Positions 1 to 11,668 are shown, counted from the stretch's first letter. The stretch: DNA of 64,000 nt from Pseudomonas putida NBRC 14164 (GCF_000412675.1 NC_021505.1:1730501-1794500); one strand, 5' to 3'. The notes: generated from the letters alone by a model not told the origin. Translations and numbers: made by a program.

Positions 1-3387
<3,387 letters not shown>

Positions 3388-3451
3388 AGCCCAGCGCTAT
3401 CCCCGGCCCAAACATTCTGGCTCGATACCAAGATTCAGAGCTTGTACGGTC

Positions 3452-3540
3452 CCTGTGGGAGCTGGCTTGCCGGCGATCACCGGCAAAGCCGGTGCCATCC
3501 ACGGCGCTGCCTTCTTCGCGGGCGCGCCCGCTCCCACAGG
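3452..3540. repeat. Inverted REP pair downstream of ligA
   Basis: CCTGTGGGAGC at 3452 is the complement of GCTCCCACAGG ending at 3540. Between them lie an inner GCCGGC hairpin and a CTTCGCGGGC core. It probably acts as a transcript end for ligA, but no U-run follows it. Confidence 0.7.
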
Positions 3541-3611
3541 TTTGCGCGCCGGCTCAGCGCCCATGCGCCTGACAAGTCATTGAGAAATGATGACTTTTTC
3601 TACCTCAGAGG

Positions 3612-3639
3612 TTGTATCTGCCCTCAAGACCGGTACAAT
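3612..3639 (+). promoter_or_regulatory. Probable sigma-70 promoter of ffs
   Basis: TTGTAT at 3612-3617 and TACAAT at 3634-3639 are separated by 16 bp. They lie just upstream of the 4.5S RNA, so transcription would start near 3646 with a short leader removed to give the mature end. Confidence 0.55.
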
Positions 3640-3671
3640 GGCGCCACTCGCTGCTCAGCGAGGCATGTAGT

Positions 3672-3781
3672 GGTGGCCCCATCGGTCCCCCCGCATTGAT
3701 TACCCGTTAACCTGGTCAGGCCCGGAAGGGAGCAGCCATAGCGGGAACATCGAGTGCCGGGGTGTGGCTGGTGGGGCCGCC
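3672..3781 (+). ncRNA. ffs: 4.5S signal recognition particle RNA
   Basis: The universally conserved SRP RNA tetraloop and Ffh-binding region is present (GGTCAGGCCCGGAAGGGAGC, 3715-3734, followed by AGCC). The ends pair: GGTGGCCCCA at 3672-3681 with TGGGGCCGCC at 3772-3781. This gives the single long hairpin of the small bacterial SRP RNA. It works with Ffh to deliver nascent membrane proteins to the translocon. The exact mature ends are inferred from pairing only. Confidence 0.93.
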
Positions 3782-4049
3782 TCCATTCTGTAGGTCCTTA
3801 ATTCTAAAGGGCTTTTCTCGCTCAAAATCTCGAAGTGGACTAGTGCTGTAGTACACCTAAGTGGTGCACTGTGCTGAGCATTCTAGCTTCGTCATCGTGC
3901 CCTCCAAAACCCCGCTCTGGTTACGCCGATCTTGGCGCTACCCTCTCATCCGCTCATGTGGTGGTTTCCCCTTGTCTCTCGCTGTGATTTGCAATTGCCA
4001 GTACGGTGGCTGTGCTACTAGGATGTGGCATCTGAGCGAGGAGCAAGAG

Positions 4050-5135
4050 ATGGAATTCTTAGAGCGACTGAACGCATTATCAGCCAAAATCCGCCAGCAG
4101 GGCCCTGCTATCCAGACAGAAGAGGCGACCAAGATTGCCTTTGTCATGCCCTTCATCAACTCCGTCCTAGGCTACGACGTCTTTGATCCCTCTGAGGTTA
4201 CGCCAGAGTACGTCTGCGACGTGGGGACGAAGAAGGGCGAGAAGATCGACTACGCCATCATGAAGAACGGCGAGATTCAGATCCTGATCGAGTGCAAGAA
4301 GATAGGTGAGCCGCTGCATATCAACCACGCGAGCCAGCTCTTTCGGTATTTCCACGTTACCACCGCTCGTATCTCGATCCTTACCAATGGCCAGGTTTAC
4401 CGGTTCTTTACCGATCTCGATGCCCCTAACAAGATGGATGAGAAGCCATTCTTGGAGCTAGACCTTCTCGATCTGGACGAGCACGCCCTTCCGGAGCTTC
4501 AGAAGCTAACCAAGTCTGCGTTCGATGTTGACTCAATCATCAGTGCTGCAGGAGAACTGAAGTATGTTGGCCAGATCAAGAAAGAGATGGCTTCGCAGTT
4601 CAGTCAGCCTAGTGACGAGTTCGTAAAGTTCTTCGCTACTCGGGTCTACGACGGGATCATTACCCAGAAAGTTAGGGAGCAATTCACCACCTTGACTAGG
4701 AAGGCGGCAATCCAGTTCCTAGGAGATCAGATTAACGACAGGCTGAAGTCGGCTATGAGCGGTGCGGTCGAGCCGTCTTATGCCATGATGGCCGTTCAAG
4801 CAGCTCCGGCGCCTGAGTCTGCTGAGGGAAGCGGCGACGACGATCGTGTCCAGACTACTCTTGAAGAGCTTGAGGGCTTCCATATCGTCAAGGCAATTGT
4901 GCGGGCGGTTGTGGATGCCAAGCGGATCGTTCACCGTGATACCCAAAGTTACTTCGGGATTCTGCTGGACGATAATAATCGTAAACCGATTTGCCGGTTG
5001 CACTTCAATCGCAGCCAGAAGTACATAGGGATCTTCGACGCTGAAAAGAACGAAACGCGCCACCCAATTGCATCTGTGGATGATCTCTACGGATTTGCGG
5101 AGCAGTTGAAGGGTGCCATTTCGCTGTACCAGTAA
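4050..5135 (+). CDS. Orphan HsdR N-terminal-type PD-(D/E)xK nuclease-like protein
   Basis: I place the start at ATG 4050 because GAGGAG (4038-4043) sits six bases upstream; the protein is 361 residues. Its first ~180 residues look like the type I restriction HsdR N-terminal domain (HSDR_N/DUF4 family). The catalytic pattern is complete: D67 in KIDYAIMKNG, then E81 and K83 in ILIECKK. There is no helicase motor and no HsdM or HsdS nearby. The C-terminal ~90 residues (GFHIVKAIVRAVVDAKRIV to the end) form a separate small domain I cannot name. Codon use and GC are lower than in the flanking housekeeping genes, suggesting an acquired gene placed after ffs. Its role (defence or repair) is unknown; a nuclease activity is inference from the motif. 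Confidence 0.75.
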   Translation: MEFLERLNALSAKIRQQGPAIQTEEATKIAFVMPFINSVLGYDVFDPSEVTPEYVCDVGTKKGEKIDYAIMKNGEIQILIECKKIGEPLHINHASQLFRYFHVTTARISILTNGQVYRFFTDLDAPNKMDEKPFLELDLLDLDEHALPELQKLTKSAFDVDSIISAAGELKYVGQIKKEMASQFSQPSDEFVKFFATRVYDGIITQKVREQFTTLTRKAAIQFLGDQINDRLKSAMSGAVEPSYAMMAVQAAPAPESAEGSGDDDRVQTTLEELEGFHIVKAIVRAVVDAKRIVHRDTQSYFGILLDDNNRKPICRLHFNRSQKYIGIFDAEKNETRHPIASVDDLYGFAEQLKGAISLYQ

Positions 5136-5575
5136 GTTTTTGTTTCTGGCGGGCACCGATCTAATTAGTTTTCGAGCGGTGCTCTCGCCATTATTTCCGA
5201 AAAGTTGCTGTGAGAGGGAGTTCGCCTAATTTCCTGCTCGCTTGCTTCACCAACAATGTTTCGAGAAGCAGTGGAGCTTGACGTCATGCAATAGAGGGCT
5301 ATGCGAAGGGTATGGCGGCTGGGGAGCAGACGCTTCGGGAGTCGAAGATATAGGTAGAAAACTTGGCGTCGGAAGATGTAAGTCAAAAACGTCACCGGAG
5401 TGGACCAGAAAAGTGGAGCAATTGAGTGGAACAATTCTGATCACACCCCGAGTCTTGAGCACCCATGATGGATATCCGCATGGTTGAATGGCCGGCCTCC
5501 TCGTCAGTCTGAAACCGTTGCCTCATAACGCCTGCATTCAGGAGGCGCTATCGCTCAGCCAAACGAACATCTGCC
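5136..5575. other. Gene-free stretch between the HsdR_N protein and the lipoprotein genes
   Basis: About 440 bases hold only short overlapping open frames (60-90 codons) without a convincing ribosome site or recognisable product. Composition is less GC-rich than the surroundings. I see no tRNA, terminator or insertion sequence end that I can defend. Confidence 0.5.
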
Positions 5576-6136
5576 TTATTGCTTCAAAGAGACTTGCTTG
5601 GCCTCAGGGTTGAGCGCCTTGAGACGCTTCATAAGTGTGCTGATATTGGTGCGGGCCGAACCCTCATTGGCCAGGCGAAGACGCTTGATCCCGATTAGTG
5701 AGTCGCCCATCCCGGCGGTATATGGCGTCCGGATGATCTCTCGGAAGATGACGGCGTTTGAACTTGACTCGGTCAGTGTGTATTCAGCCTCGCAGGTGAC
5801 TTCGAAATCCGCGCCAAAAATGGGCTGATCGACGCGTAGCAGGTTGGCGCGCAGTGTGTAGGCAGTGGTGCCTTCGCCTAGTAAACCGGCACTGGCAAGC
5901 GATTGCTTGAGGGCTGCGCCAAAGTCGGGGCCGTCAATTTCCGAAGTCCAGAGAGGATTGGTGGTGTCTCCGCCATTCACCTCGGTCACCTGGATGTTGC
6001 GATGCAGGCGCTGGTCATAGAATTGCGCATCGGTTTGATCCGATATTACGGACATTCCGGAGATCTGGGCAGGTGAAGCACACCCTGTGCAAAGCGCAAT
6101 AAATGCCGAGGCTAGAAACAGACGGAAGTAGGTCAC
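5576..6136 (-). CDS. Putative lipoprotein of unknown function (186 aa)
   Basis: The N-terminus MTYFRLFLASAFIALCTGC is a signal peptide ending in a lipobox (LCTGC), so the mature protein should be lipid-anchored at Cys19. The rest is a soluble domain of about 165 residues with no motif I recognise. AAGGAT lies upstream of the ATG. The gene is followed, in the same direction and with a 143-base gap to the gene before it, by nothing obvious. The upstream gene (6280-6705) is another small lipoprotein, so the two may work together in the envelope; that is only inference from proximity. Confidence 0.75.
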   Translation of the reverse strand: MTYFRLFLASAFIALCTGCASPAQISGMSVISDQTDAQFYDQRLHRNIQVTEVNGGDTTNPLWTSEIDGPDFGAALKQSLASAGLLGEGTTAYTLRANLLRVDQPIFGADFEVTCEAEYTLTESSSNAVIFREIIRTPYTAGMGDSLIGIKRLRLANEGSARTNISTLMKRLKALNPEAKQVSLKQ

Positions 6137-6279
6137 TCGAATAATCCTTGAATGGTATGTCAGTCACATGAGACTGGAGCCATACGTCGAGTATGGCCTC
6201 AGTGGTTTCTACGTCCGCGCTGAGCGGCATCATAGGAGCGTGTATGCCTCATGCCGAGCGTTGCGCTGATCGGCAGCCC

Positions 6280-6705
6280 TTACAGGTTGTACTTGTCATC
6301 GATCCTGCGTTTGTCCAGCGTGTACCGCTTGAGGTCGATTGCGTCGGACTCCAGCTTGGCATCTAGCTCGTCCATGTCATGCTTCTTAAGCGTCGCAACG
6401 TGAGCTTTGGTGGCCTGGTAGTTGATGAACTCTGCAGCATCGTGCCCGCTCACTGGGTCCCAGAGAATTGAGAGGGGCCAAAACAGCAAGTTCACGACGC
6501 CAAAACCGTAGGCGCGACCATAGAACGAGCCTCCTCCCGGAAGTAGGCCGAGGCCGGCAGCGAGCCCAGGGCTTTTTTCTTCAACCGCGAGGTTTTTGGC
6601 ACGGTAGCTAGCAAGTTCCGACTCTTGAGCCGAATTGAGGCCGGTAGCGCAACCGGTGGTAAGCGTTATCAGGGCGGCGGCGGTCAGATTTCTAATTGTG
6701 GACAT
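6280..6705 (-). CDS. Small putative lipoprotein with a hydrophobic Gly-rich segment (141 aa)
   Basis: The N-terminus MSTIRNLTAAALITLTTGC is a lipoprotein signal (TTGC lipobox, Cys19). Residues ~48-85 (GLAAGLGLLPGGGSFYGRAYG, then a VVNLLFWPLSILWDP segment) are hydrophobic and glycine-rich, resembling small envelope proteins with a re-entrant or membrane-dipping hairpin. The C-terminus is charged and helical (KKHDMDELDAKLESDAIDLK). TAGGAA lies upstream of the ATG. The function is unknown. Confidence 0.75.
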   Translation of the reverse strand: MSTIRNLTAAALITLTTGCATGLNSAQESELASYRAKNLAVEEKSPGLAAGLGLLPGGGSFYGRAYGFGVVNLLFWPLSILWDPVSGHDAAEFINYQATKAHVATLKKHDMDELDAKLESDAIDLKRYTLDKRRIDDKYNL

Positions 6706-6803
6706 GCAACATTTCCTAAGTGTAAGTGCTGTTCTCGCGCACGGCTGGGCGTCGAGACGCGTAACTTTACACTGAGTAGTGGCGTATTAGAATCATTGTG
6801 CCA

Positions 6804-7214
6804 TCATCTAGTCAGGCCGATGCAGCCCCTGTTTTTCCCGAGCCCCGCCGCCGAGAGCTTCATCAGCCGCTGGAATTTCGGGCATGCCAGATGATCTTGT
6901 TCAGGACACTGCGCCGCATGCCGCAATCCCTTGCTCATCGCTTGCAACCGCCTGATTCGCGCATCCAGTTCGTCCGCCTTGGCGATCAGCATCTGCCGGT
7001 CGACCTGCAGGTCCACCAGCATCGCCCCCACTTCATCCAGCGAAAACCCCGCAGCCTGCCCCAAAGCGATCAATGCCAGCCGGTCTGCCACATCAGCCGC
7101 AAACTGCCGCCGCTGGCCGCGCCCGGCCAGCGACTTGAGCAAGCCTTTCTTCTCGTAGTGACGCAGTGTCGATGCGGGTACGCCTGTGCGTTTGGCGACG
7201 TCGGCAATGTCCAT
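6804..7214 (-). CDS. MerR-family transcriptional regulator
   Basis: The start at 7214 gives MDIADVAKRTGVPASTLRHY, a canonical MerR winged-helix DNA-binding domain (residues 1-70). A dimerisation helix (QMLIAKADELDARIRRLQAM) and a short C-terminal effector region with two cysteines (CPEQDHLAC) follow; total 136 residues. The cysteines could bind metal or sense redox, but this is inference. The gene is divergent from the DUF2938 membrane protein, and its likely operator lies between them. An in-frame upstream ATG (7244) would place the coding start inside that operator, so I reject it. Confidence 0.88.
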   Translation of the reverse strand: MDIADVAKRTGVPASTLRHYEKKGLLKSLAGRGQRRQFAADVADRLALIALGQAAGFSLDEVGAMLVDLQVDRQMLIAKADELDARIRRLQAMSKGLRHAAQCPEQDHLACPKFQRLMKLSAAGLGKNRGCIGLTR

Positions 7215-7223
7215 TTCCGGCCC

Positions 7224-7254
7224 TTGACTTGAAGTTGACTTCAACTTCTATGCT
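7224..7254 (+). promoter_or_regulatory. MerR-type promoter and operator driving the DUF2938 gene
   Basis: A -35 TTGACT (7224-7229) and a -10 TATGCT (7249-7254) are separated by 19 bp, the over-long spacer characteristic of MerR-activated promoters. The spacer is almost filled by an 18-bp dyad (7231-7248), GAAGTTGA-CT-TCAACTTC. The promoter points at the DUF2938 gene and lies 10 bases from the divergent MerR gene start, so the regulator probably represses itself and activates its neighbour. Confidence 0.85.
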
Positions 7255-7297
7255 GCGCGGCAAGGGTATTGACCGTCAACGTTCGAGGGCTTGTTCA

Positions 7298-7786
7298 ATG
7301 ACGTTTACTGCGATGTTTCTAGCTGCTTTGCCGATTGGCATCGGGGCCACTGTGGTGATGGACCTGTGGGGGTTGCTGCTGAGGCGGTTGGGTGTGGCAA
7401 CGCTGAACTTTGCCATGGTCGGGCGTTGGGCAGGACATTTGCTACGCGGGCGTGTGTCGCACCAAGCGATTGCCAAAGCGGAACCGGTGCGAAATGAGTT
7501 GGCGTGGGGATGGGTGATTCATTACGCCACTGGCGTGCTTTTCGCGTTGCTGCTGGTTGTGATCGCAGGGGAGAGCTGGTTGCGGTCACCTACTCTTTTG
7601 CCTGCAGTAGCTGTGGGTGTGGGTACAGTCGTGGCACCGCTGTGCTTCATGCAGCCGGCGATGGGGGCGGGGTTCTTTGCGTCCAGAACGCCGACACCTG
7701 CGCGTAACTGCCTGAAGAGCCTGGCCACGCATTTTGTGTTTGGTGTGGGGTTGTTCTTGAGTGCGGGTTTACTTGCTTTAGTGTGA
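7298..7786 (+). CDS. DUF2938 family integral membrane protein
   Basis: The start at ATG 7298 gives MTFTAMFLAALPIGIGATVV and a 162-residue protein with about four transmembrane helices (residues ~5-25, 68-90, 98-120 and 140-160). The family signatures ATVVMDLWGLLLRR, LNFAMVGRWAGH and MQPAMGAGFFASRTP are present. The family function is not established. It is under a MerR-type promoter controlled by the adjacent regulator, so it is probably induced by a small molecule, metal or redox signal and may act in efflux or protection; that is inference from context. Confidence 0.85.
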   Translation: MTFTAMFLAALPIGIGATVVMDLWGLLLRRLGVATLNFAMVGRWAGHLLRGRVSHQAIAKAEPVRNELAWGWVIHYATGVLFALLLVVIAGESWLRSPTLLPAVAVGVGTVVAPLCFMQPAMGAGFFASRTPTPARNCLKSLATHFVFGVGLFLSAGLLALV

Positions 7787-7801
7787 CGGCAGGGAGTTGG
7801 G

Positions 7802-7981
7802 TCAGAGCGAGCGCATAATCAGCATGCCTGCTAACAGCAGTACCCCTGTAGAGATTGCGCCGATGTAAAAAAGGAGCACACCCGTCCATGGCGAAGACGC
7901 TCGAAGGTTGCGCATTTCTTCGGCGAACGCTTCTGCTTCATTCAGTGCTGTTCTCGTGTGATCCTGGGCGGCGCGGTGCAT
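7802..7981 (-). CDS. Small single-span membrane protein (59 aa)
   Basis: A 59-residue frame starts MHRAAQDHTRTALNEAEAFA and ends in MLIMRSL. The ATG (complement of 7979-7981) is preceded by a perfect AAGGAG six bases upstream, the strongest ribosome site in this area. The first 30 residues form a charged amphipathic helix; residues ~33-56 (GVLLFYIGAISTGVLLLAGM) form one transmembrane span. It lies 32 bases after the other small membrane protein gene (8014-8208) in the same direction, so the two are likely co-transcribed. No family recognised. Confidence 0.65.
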   Translation of the reverse strand: MHRAAQDHTRTALNEAEAFAEEMRNLRASSPWTGVLLFYIGAISTGVLLLAGMLIMRSL

Positions 7982-8013
7982 GTGTTACTCCTTGTGGCTG
8001 GATTAATCGAAGC

Positions 8014-8208
8014 TCAGAGCTTGCTGGCCACTGCCATTACGCCAACTATGGTTGTAACAACTGCTGAACCCGTTGCGATTGGGTACCAGAACGCCTCCTG
8101 CCGGAGCTTACGCGCTTCTGCTACAAATTTCTGTGCCTCGGCCCTTAACTTGCGGCCTTCATTTTGTAACTTCTCAAGTTCGAGATGTTCACGATCATCC
8201 TGATGCAT
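8014..8208 (-). CDS. Small coiled-coil plus membrane-anchor protein (64 aa)
   Basis: From ATG 8208 the product is MHQDDREHLELEKLQNEGRK followed by a repeated LRAEAQKFVAEARKLRQEA pattern, a strongly helical charged region. A single C-terminal transmembrane span follows (WYPIATGSAVVTTIVGVMAV). A longer frame from 8313 exists, but its extra 35 residues look non-coding. The ribosome site is weak (GACAG). The shape, cytoplasmic coiled coil plus one C-terminal span, mirrors the next gene. Function unknown. Confidence 0.6.
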   Translation of the reverse strand: MHQDDREHLELEKLQNEGRKLRAEAQKFVAEARKLRQEAFWYPIATGSAVVTTIVGVMAVASKL

Positions 8209-8700
8209 CGGGCTGTCTATTCTGTTGCGGCGAAGGTGCCAGGGGCGGGCTTGATTGTGTGTGGTTTGGTTCGGTCGCGAAGCCGCCGTCTTCCAGTGAG
8301 TGTTGTAGTCCAATTGCGATCAAGTTCGTCAGGCACGTCACGTCGGAGTAATTTTAGACGGATCTGATATCAATCGAAGAAAGCTCCTACACGTCAGGTA
8401 GGTATAGCGAATTATCCTACGATCTCCGTCGACTCCCGTCTGATTGTCCCGGTCAACCTCGCCCACCAGGCTTTCGCGGTCGCTGTCAGTTCAGCGATCG
8501 GGTGTGGAAGCCTGGGTGGTTTGGCGGCTGTCGATATGACGGTTGTGCGTGGGAGGCCTTCGGGCCTGCCGGGTTTGCCATACCCCTGGTCTTGCACCCC
8601 GCGGATGGCACCGGCTTTGCCGGTGTTCGCGGGTGAACCCGCTCCCACAGGAGGGCGCGCAAGCTTCGCGAGGGTTTTGCCTTCCATCAGATGGGCCGGA
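8209..8700. other. Gene-free stretch with a structured element and a REP-like repeat
   Basis: No convincing gene is present. Positions 8554-8567 form a hairpin AGGCC-TTCG-GGCCT with a UUCG-type tetraloop. Further on there is a GCACCGG(CTTT)CCGGTG hairpin near 8609-8625 and a single REP-like CGGGTGAACCCGCTCCCACAGG unit ending at 8651. The part around 8400-8600 is more ordered than random spacer and could be part of a dispersed intergenic element or an RNA, but I cannot name it. Confidence 0.45.
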
Positions 8701-9468
8701 TCAGGGCCGGGCCACAGACATGTTGTCCGGGTCGCCCGCTCCCCCATACCGCTGCACAATCCGCTCGATCTCCCCTGACTGCTTCATTCGTACCAGCGCC
8801 CGCAACAGCGCTTGTGTCGGTATCGCCGGATCGTTGCGCACCATGCACCCCAAATCCTGTTCTTCCAACACCGCCAGCGCCTGCAATTGCTGCTCGGCTG
8901 GCAGGCCTTGGTTGAACCACTGCAACGACAGCTGGTTGCTCACCGCATGCCGATACCGCCCGGCCTGCAGCTTTTGCAGCACCAGCAACTGGCTGCGGCT
9001 GTCCTCACGGTGCAGCTGGCCCTTGTCCAGCAGCGGTTGCAGGGTTGAATAGGTGTAGCCCAGCACTGTGCCGATAGCCTGGGGTGACAGCTGCTCTGGC
9101 GGCATCGGGGTGCTGTCACTGACGCGGCCAACCAGCACGTCGCGCTGGTGAATCAGCGGGATACTCCACACAAAATCCCCCGGGCGGTCATTGAGCCATC
9201 GGGTGCTGACGTAGCAACGCACATCGATGTCGCCACTGCTCATGGCCTCCTCCAGGCGCAGGCGGGCCATGACGTGATACTTGGGACGAGCGCCCACCTC
9301 CTTGGCAACGGCCTGTGTCAGGTCGTAAAGCAATCCCTCCACTGGCTGGTCGCCTTCGAGGCGCACCAGTGGCATGCTCCAGCTCTCTGCGACCGAGAAA
9401 CGCAGCACCGGCTGTTCCGCCAGGCTGTTAGCGGACCAGAGCATCAGAAGCGCCAGCAGAATTGGCAA
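8701..9468 (-). CDS. Periplasmic solute-binding protein (SBP_bac_3-like), transporter partner absent
   Basis: The 255-residue product begins MPILLALLMLWSANSLAEQP, a signal peptide with cleavage near residue 17. It then has the two-lobed binding-protein fold typical of amino-acid binding proteins (RFSVAESWSMPLVRLEGDQP, VEGLLYDLTQAVAKEVGARP, SGDIDVRCYVSTRW, GEIERIVQRYGG). The start codon is TTG (complement of 9466-9468) with GGGAGG upstream; an ATG further in would shorten the signal peptide. No permease or ATPase gene is adjacent, so it may be an orphan binder feeding another transporter or a sensor. Confidence 0.8.
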   Translation of the reverse strand: MPILLALLMLWSANSLAEQPVLRFSVAESWSMPLVRLEGDQPVEGLLYDLTQAVAKEVGARPKYHVMARLRLEEAMSSGDIDVRCYVSTRWLNDRPGDFVWSIPLIHQRDVLVGRVSDSTPMPPEQLSPQAIGTVLGYTYSTLQPLLDKGQLHREDSRSQLLVLQKLQAGRYRHAVSNQLSLQWFNQGLPAEQQLQALAVLEEQDLGCMVRNDPAIPTQALLRALVRMKQSGEIERIVQRYGGAGDPDNMSVARP

Positions 9469-9592
9469 AGGCGTATCCTCCCTGAATAACGCGCCTGTCT
9501 CAAAGCGTAGACGACGCGCGCAGGGTGCAATTTTGCCACCGCTCCGCTAGCATTAGCGATCTTCCGCTCTATCAGGCTACGATGGTTTTTCG

Positions 9593-11668
9593 ATGAGTTA
9601 TCAGGTTCTTGCACGTAAATGGCGTCCGCGCTCGTTCCGCGAAATGGTCGGCCAGGCCCATGTGCTGAAGGCCTTGATCAATGCCTTGGACAATCAGCGC
9701 CTGCACCATGCTTACCTGTTCACCGGTACCCGGGGCGTGGGCAAGACGACCATCGCCCGTATTATCGCCAAGTGCCTGAACTGTGAGACCGGCATCACCT
9801 CCACGCCGTGCGGCACCTGTTCGGTGTGCCGTGAAATCGACGAAGGCCGCTTCGTCGACCTGATCGAGATCGACGCCGCCAGCCGCACCAAGGTCGAGGA
9901 CACCCGCGAACTGCTGGACAACGTGCAGTACGCCCCGAGCCGTGGGCGCTTCAAGGTCTACCTGATCGACGAAGTGCACATGCTCTCGACCCACTCGTTC
10001 AACGCCTTGCTCAAGACGCTGGAAGAGCCGCCGCCCTACGTCAAGTTCATCCTCGCCACCACCGACCCGCAGAAGCTGCCGGCCACCATCCTGTCGCGCT
10101 GCCTGCAGTTCTCGCTGAAGAACATGAGCCCGGAGCGGGTGGTTGAACACCTCAGCCACGTACTGGCTGCCGAAAACGTGCCGTTCGAGCCGGATGCCCT
10201 GTGGCTGCTGGGCCGTGCGGCCGATGGCTCGATGCGTGACGCCATGAGCCTTACCGACCAGGCCATCGCCTTTGGCGAAGGCAAGGTGCTGGCCGCGGAT
10301 GTGCGGGCCATGCTTGGTAGCCTTGATCATGGCCAGGTCTATGGCGTGTTGCAGGCGTTGCTCGAAGGCGATGCCCGGGCATTGCTGGAGGCCGTGCGCA
10401 ACCTGGCCGAGCAGGGCCCGGACTGGGCTGGGGTGCTGGCCGAAATGCTTAACGTGCTGCACCGTGTGGCTATTGCCCAGGCGCTGCCTGAAGCGGTGGA
10501 CAACGGCCAGGGCGACCGTGAGCGGGTGCTGGCGCTGGCTTCGGCCTTGCCGGCCGAAGACGTGCAGTTCTATTACCAGATGGGCCTGATCGGTCGCCGA
10601 GACCTGCCGTTGGCGCCAGACCCGCGTGGTGGCTTCGAGATGGTCCTGCTGCGCATGCTGGCGTTCCGCCCGGCCGATACTGACGATGCGCCGAAACCGG
10701 TGCTAAAGCCAGTGGGGATCAGCCAAGCCACAGCTGATCCTGCAGCGCCGGTGGCAGCCTCGGCGTCGGCCGGGCCCTCATCGTCTGTCGCGACCGTACC
10801 GGCAGAGCTTGTAGCGGCCGCCCCACAGCTGGAAGTGCCTGCACCTGCGACAGCCGACCATGAGCCGGAGGCCGAGCCAGATGTTGAGCTGCAGGCCGAG
10901 ATCGAGGCCATTTCCGTACCCGAGCCTGTTGCGGAGGTGGTCGACCTTCCGTGGGAAGAGCCGGCAGCGGCACCCGCGCCGGTAGCCGCTGAACCTGTGC
11001 CTACACCCGCACCTGCGCCCGAGCCTGTAGCCCCTGTGCCGGCACCACAGGCCACCGCGACCCACGACGAGCCGCCTTTCGACCCCTCCGCCTACGCAGC
11101 CGTAGGCATGGATCGCGACGATGAGCCGCCGCTGGACGAAGACTATTACGGTGGTGAAAGCGACCCGGTCGGTTTCAGCTACCTGGACGAGTTGGCCGAA
11201 CATGTTCAGGAGGACGTGTCCAAGCCTGCGGCCGAACCGCTGCCGGCAGCCAAGCCGGCCACCGGGCTGGCCCTGCAATGGCTGGAATTATTCCCACAGT
11301 TGCCTGTGTCCGGGATGACAGGCAACATCGCGGCAAACTGTACGCTGATTGCCGCCGATGGCGACGATTGGCTGCTGCACCTGGACCCTGGCCAGGGCGC
11401 GCTGTTCAACACGACCCAACAGCGGCGCCTGAACGAAGCGCTTAACCAGCACCTGGGGCGCACGCTGAACCTGCGGATCGAGCTGATCCTGCCCGAACAG
11501 GAAACCCCGGCCCAGGCGGCATCGCGCAAGCGCGCAGAGCGCCAGCAGGACGCCGTAACCTCGATCGAGCAGGATCCGTTGATCCAGCAGATGATCAAGT
11601 TGTTCGGTGCCAAGGTGCGGCAGGATACTATTGAGCCTGTAGAGGCCCTGGCCAAACAGGGCCAGTAA
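9593..11668 (+). CDS. dnaX: DNA polymerase III subunits gamma and tau
   Basis: This is the clamp-loader ATPase, 691 residues. The Walker A motif is GTRGVGKTTIARI (~residues 45-57), followed by the four-cysteine zinc site (CLNCETGITSTPCGTCSVC), the DExx box (LIDEVHML) and the SRC motif (ILSRCLQF). A long Ala/Pro/Glu-rich linker occupies ~residues 370-540. The C-terminal tau part (GLALQWLELFPQLPVSGMTG to the end) binds the polymerase. I saw no A-rich slippery heptamer like that in E. coli dnaX, so whether a shorter gamma is made by frameshifting is unclear. Followed by ybaB and recR, the conserved arrangement. Confidence 0.97.
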   Translation: MSYQVLARKWRPRSFREMVGQAHVLKALINALDNQRLHHAYLFTGTRGVGKTTIARIIAKCLNCETGITSTPCGTCSVCREIDEGRFVDLIEIDAASRTKVEDTRELLDNVQYAPSRGRFKVYLIDEVHMLSTHSFNALLKTLEEPPPYVKFILATTDPQKLPATILSRCLQFSLKNMSPERVVEHLSHVLAAENVPFEPDALWLLGRAADGSMRDAMSLTDQAIAFGEGKVLAADVRAMLGSLDHGQVYGVLQALLEGDARALLEAVRNLAEQGPDWAGVLAEMLNVLHRVAIAQALPEAVDNGQGDRERVLALASALPAEDVQFYYQMGLIGRRDLPLAPDPRGGFEMVLLRMLAFRPADTDDAPKPVLKPVGISQATADPAAPVAASASAGPSSSVATVPAELVAAAPQLEVPAPATADHEPEAEPDVELQAEIEAISVPEPVAEVVDLPWEEPAAAPAPVAAEPVPTPAPAPEPVAPVPAPQATATHDEPPFDPSAYAAVGMDRDDEPPLDEDYYGGESDPVGFSYLDELAEHVQEDVSKPAAEPLPAAKPATGLALQWLELFPQLPVSGMTGNIAANCTLIAADGDDWLLHLDPGQGALFNTTQQRRLNEALNQHLGRTLNLRIELILPEQETPAQAASRKRAERQQDAVTSIEQDPLIQQMIKLFGAKVRQDTIEPVEALAKQGQ

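Noticed and set aside
5242..5487. Short open frames in the gap after the HsdR_N gene
   Set aside because: No ribosome site, no family resemblance; overlapping frames on both strands suggest non-coding sequence. I considered a transposase remnant and found no supporting motif.
9593..11668. Programmed frameshift in dnaX
   Set aside because: No A-rich slippery heptamer of the E. coli type was seen.
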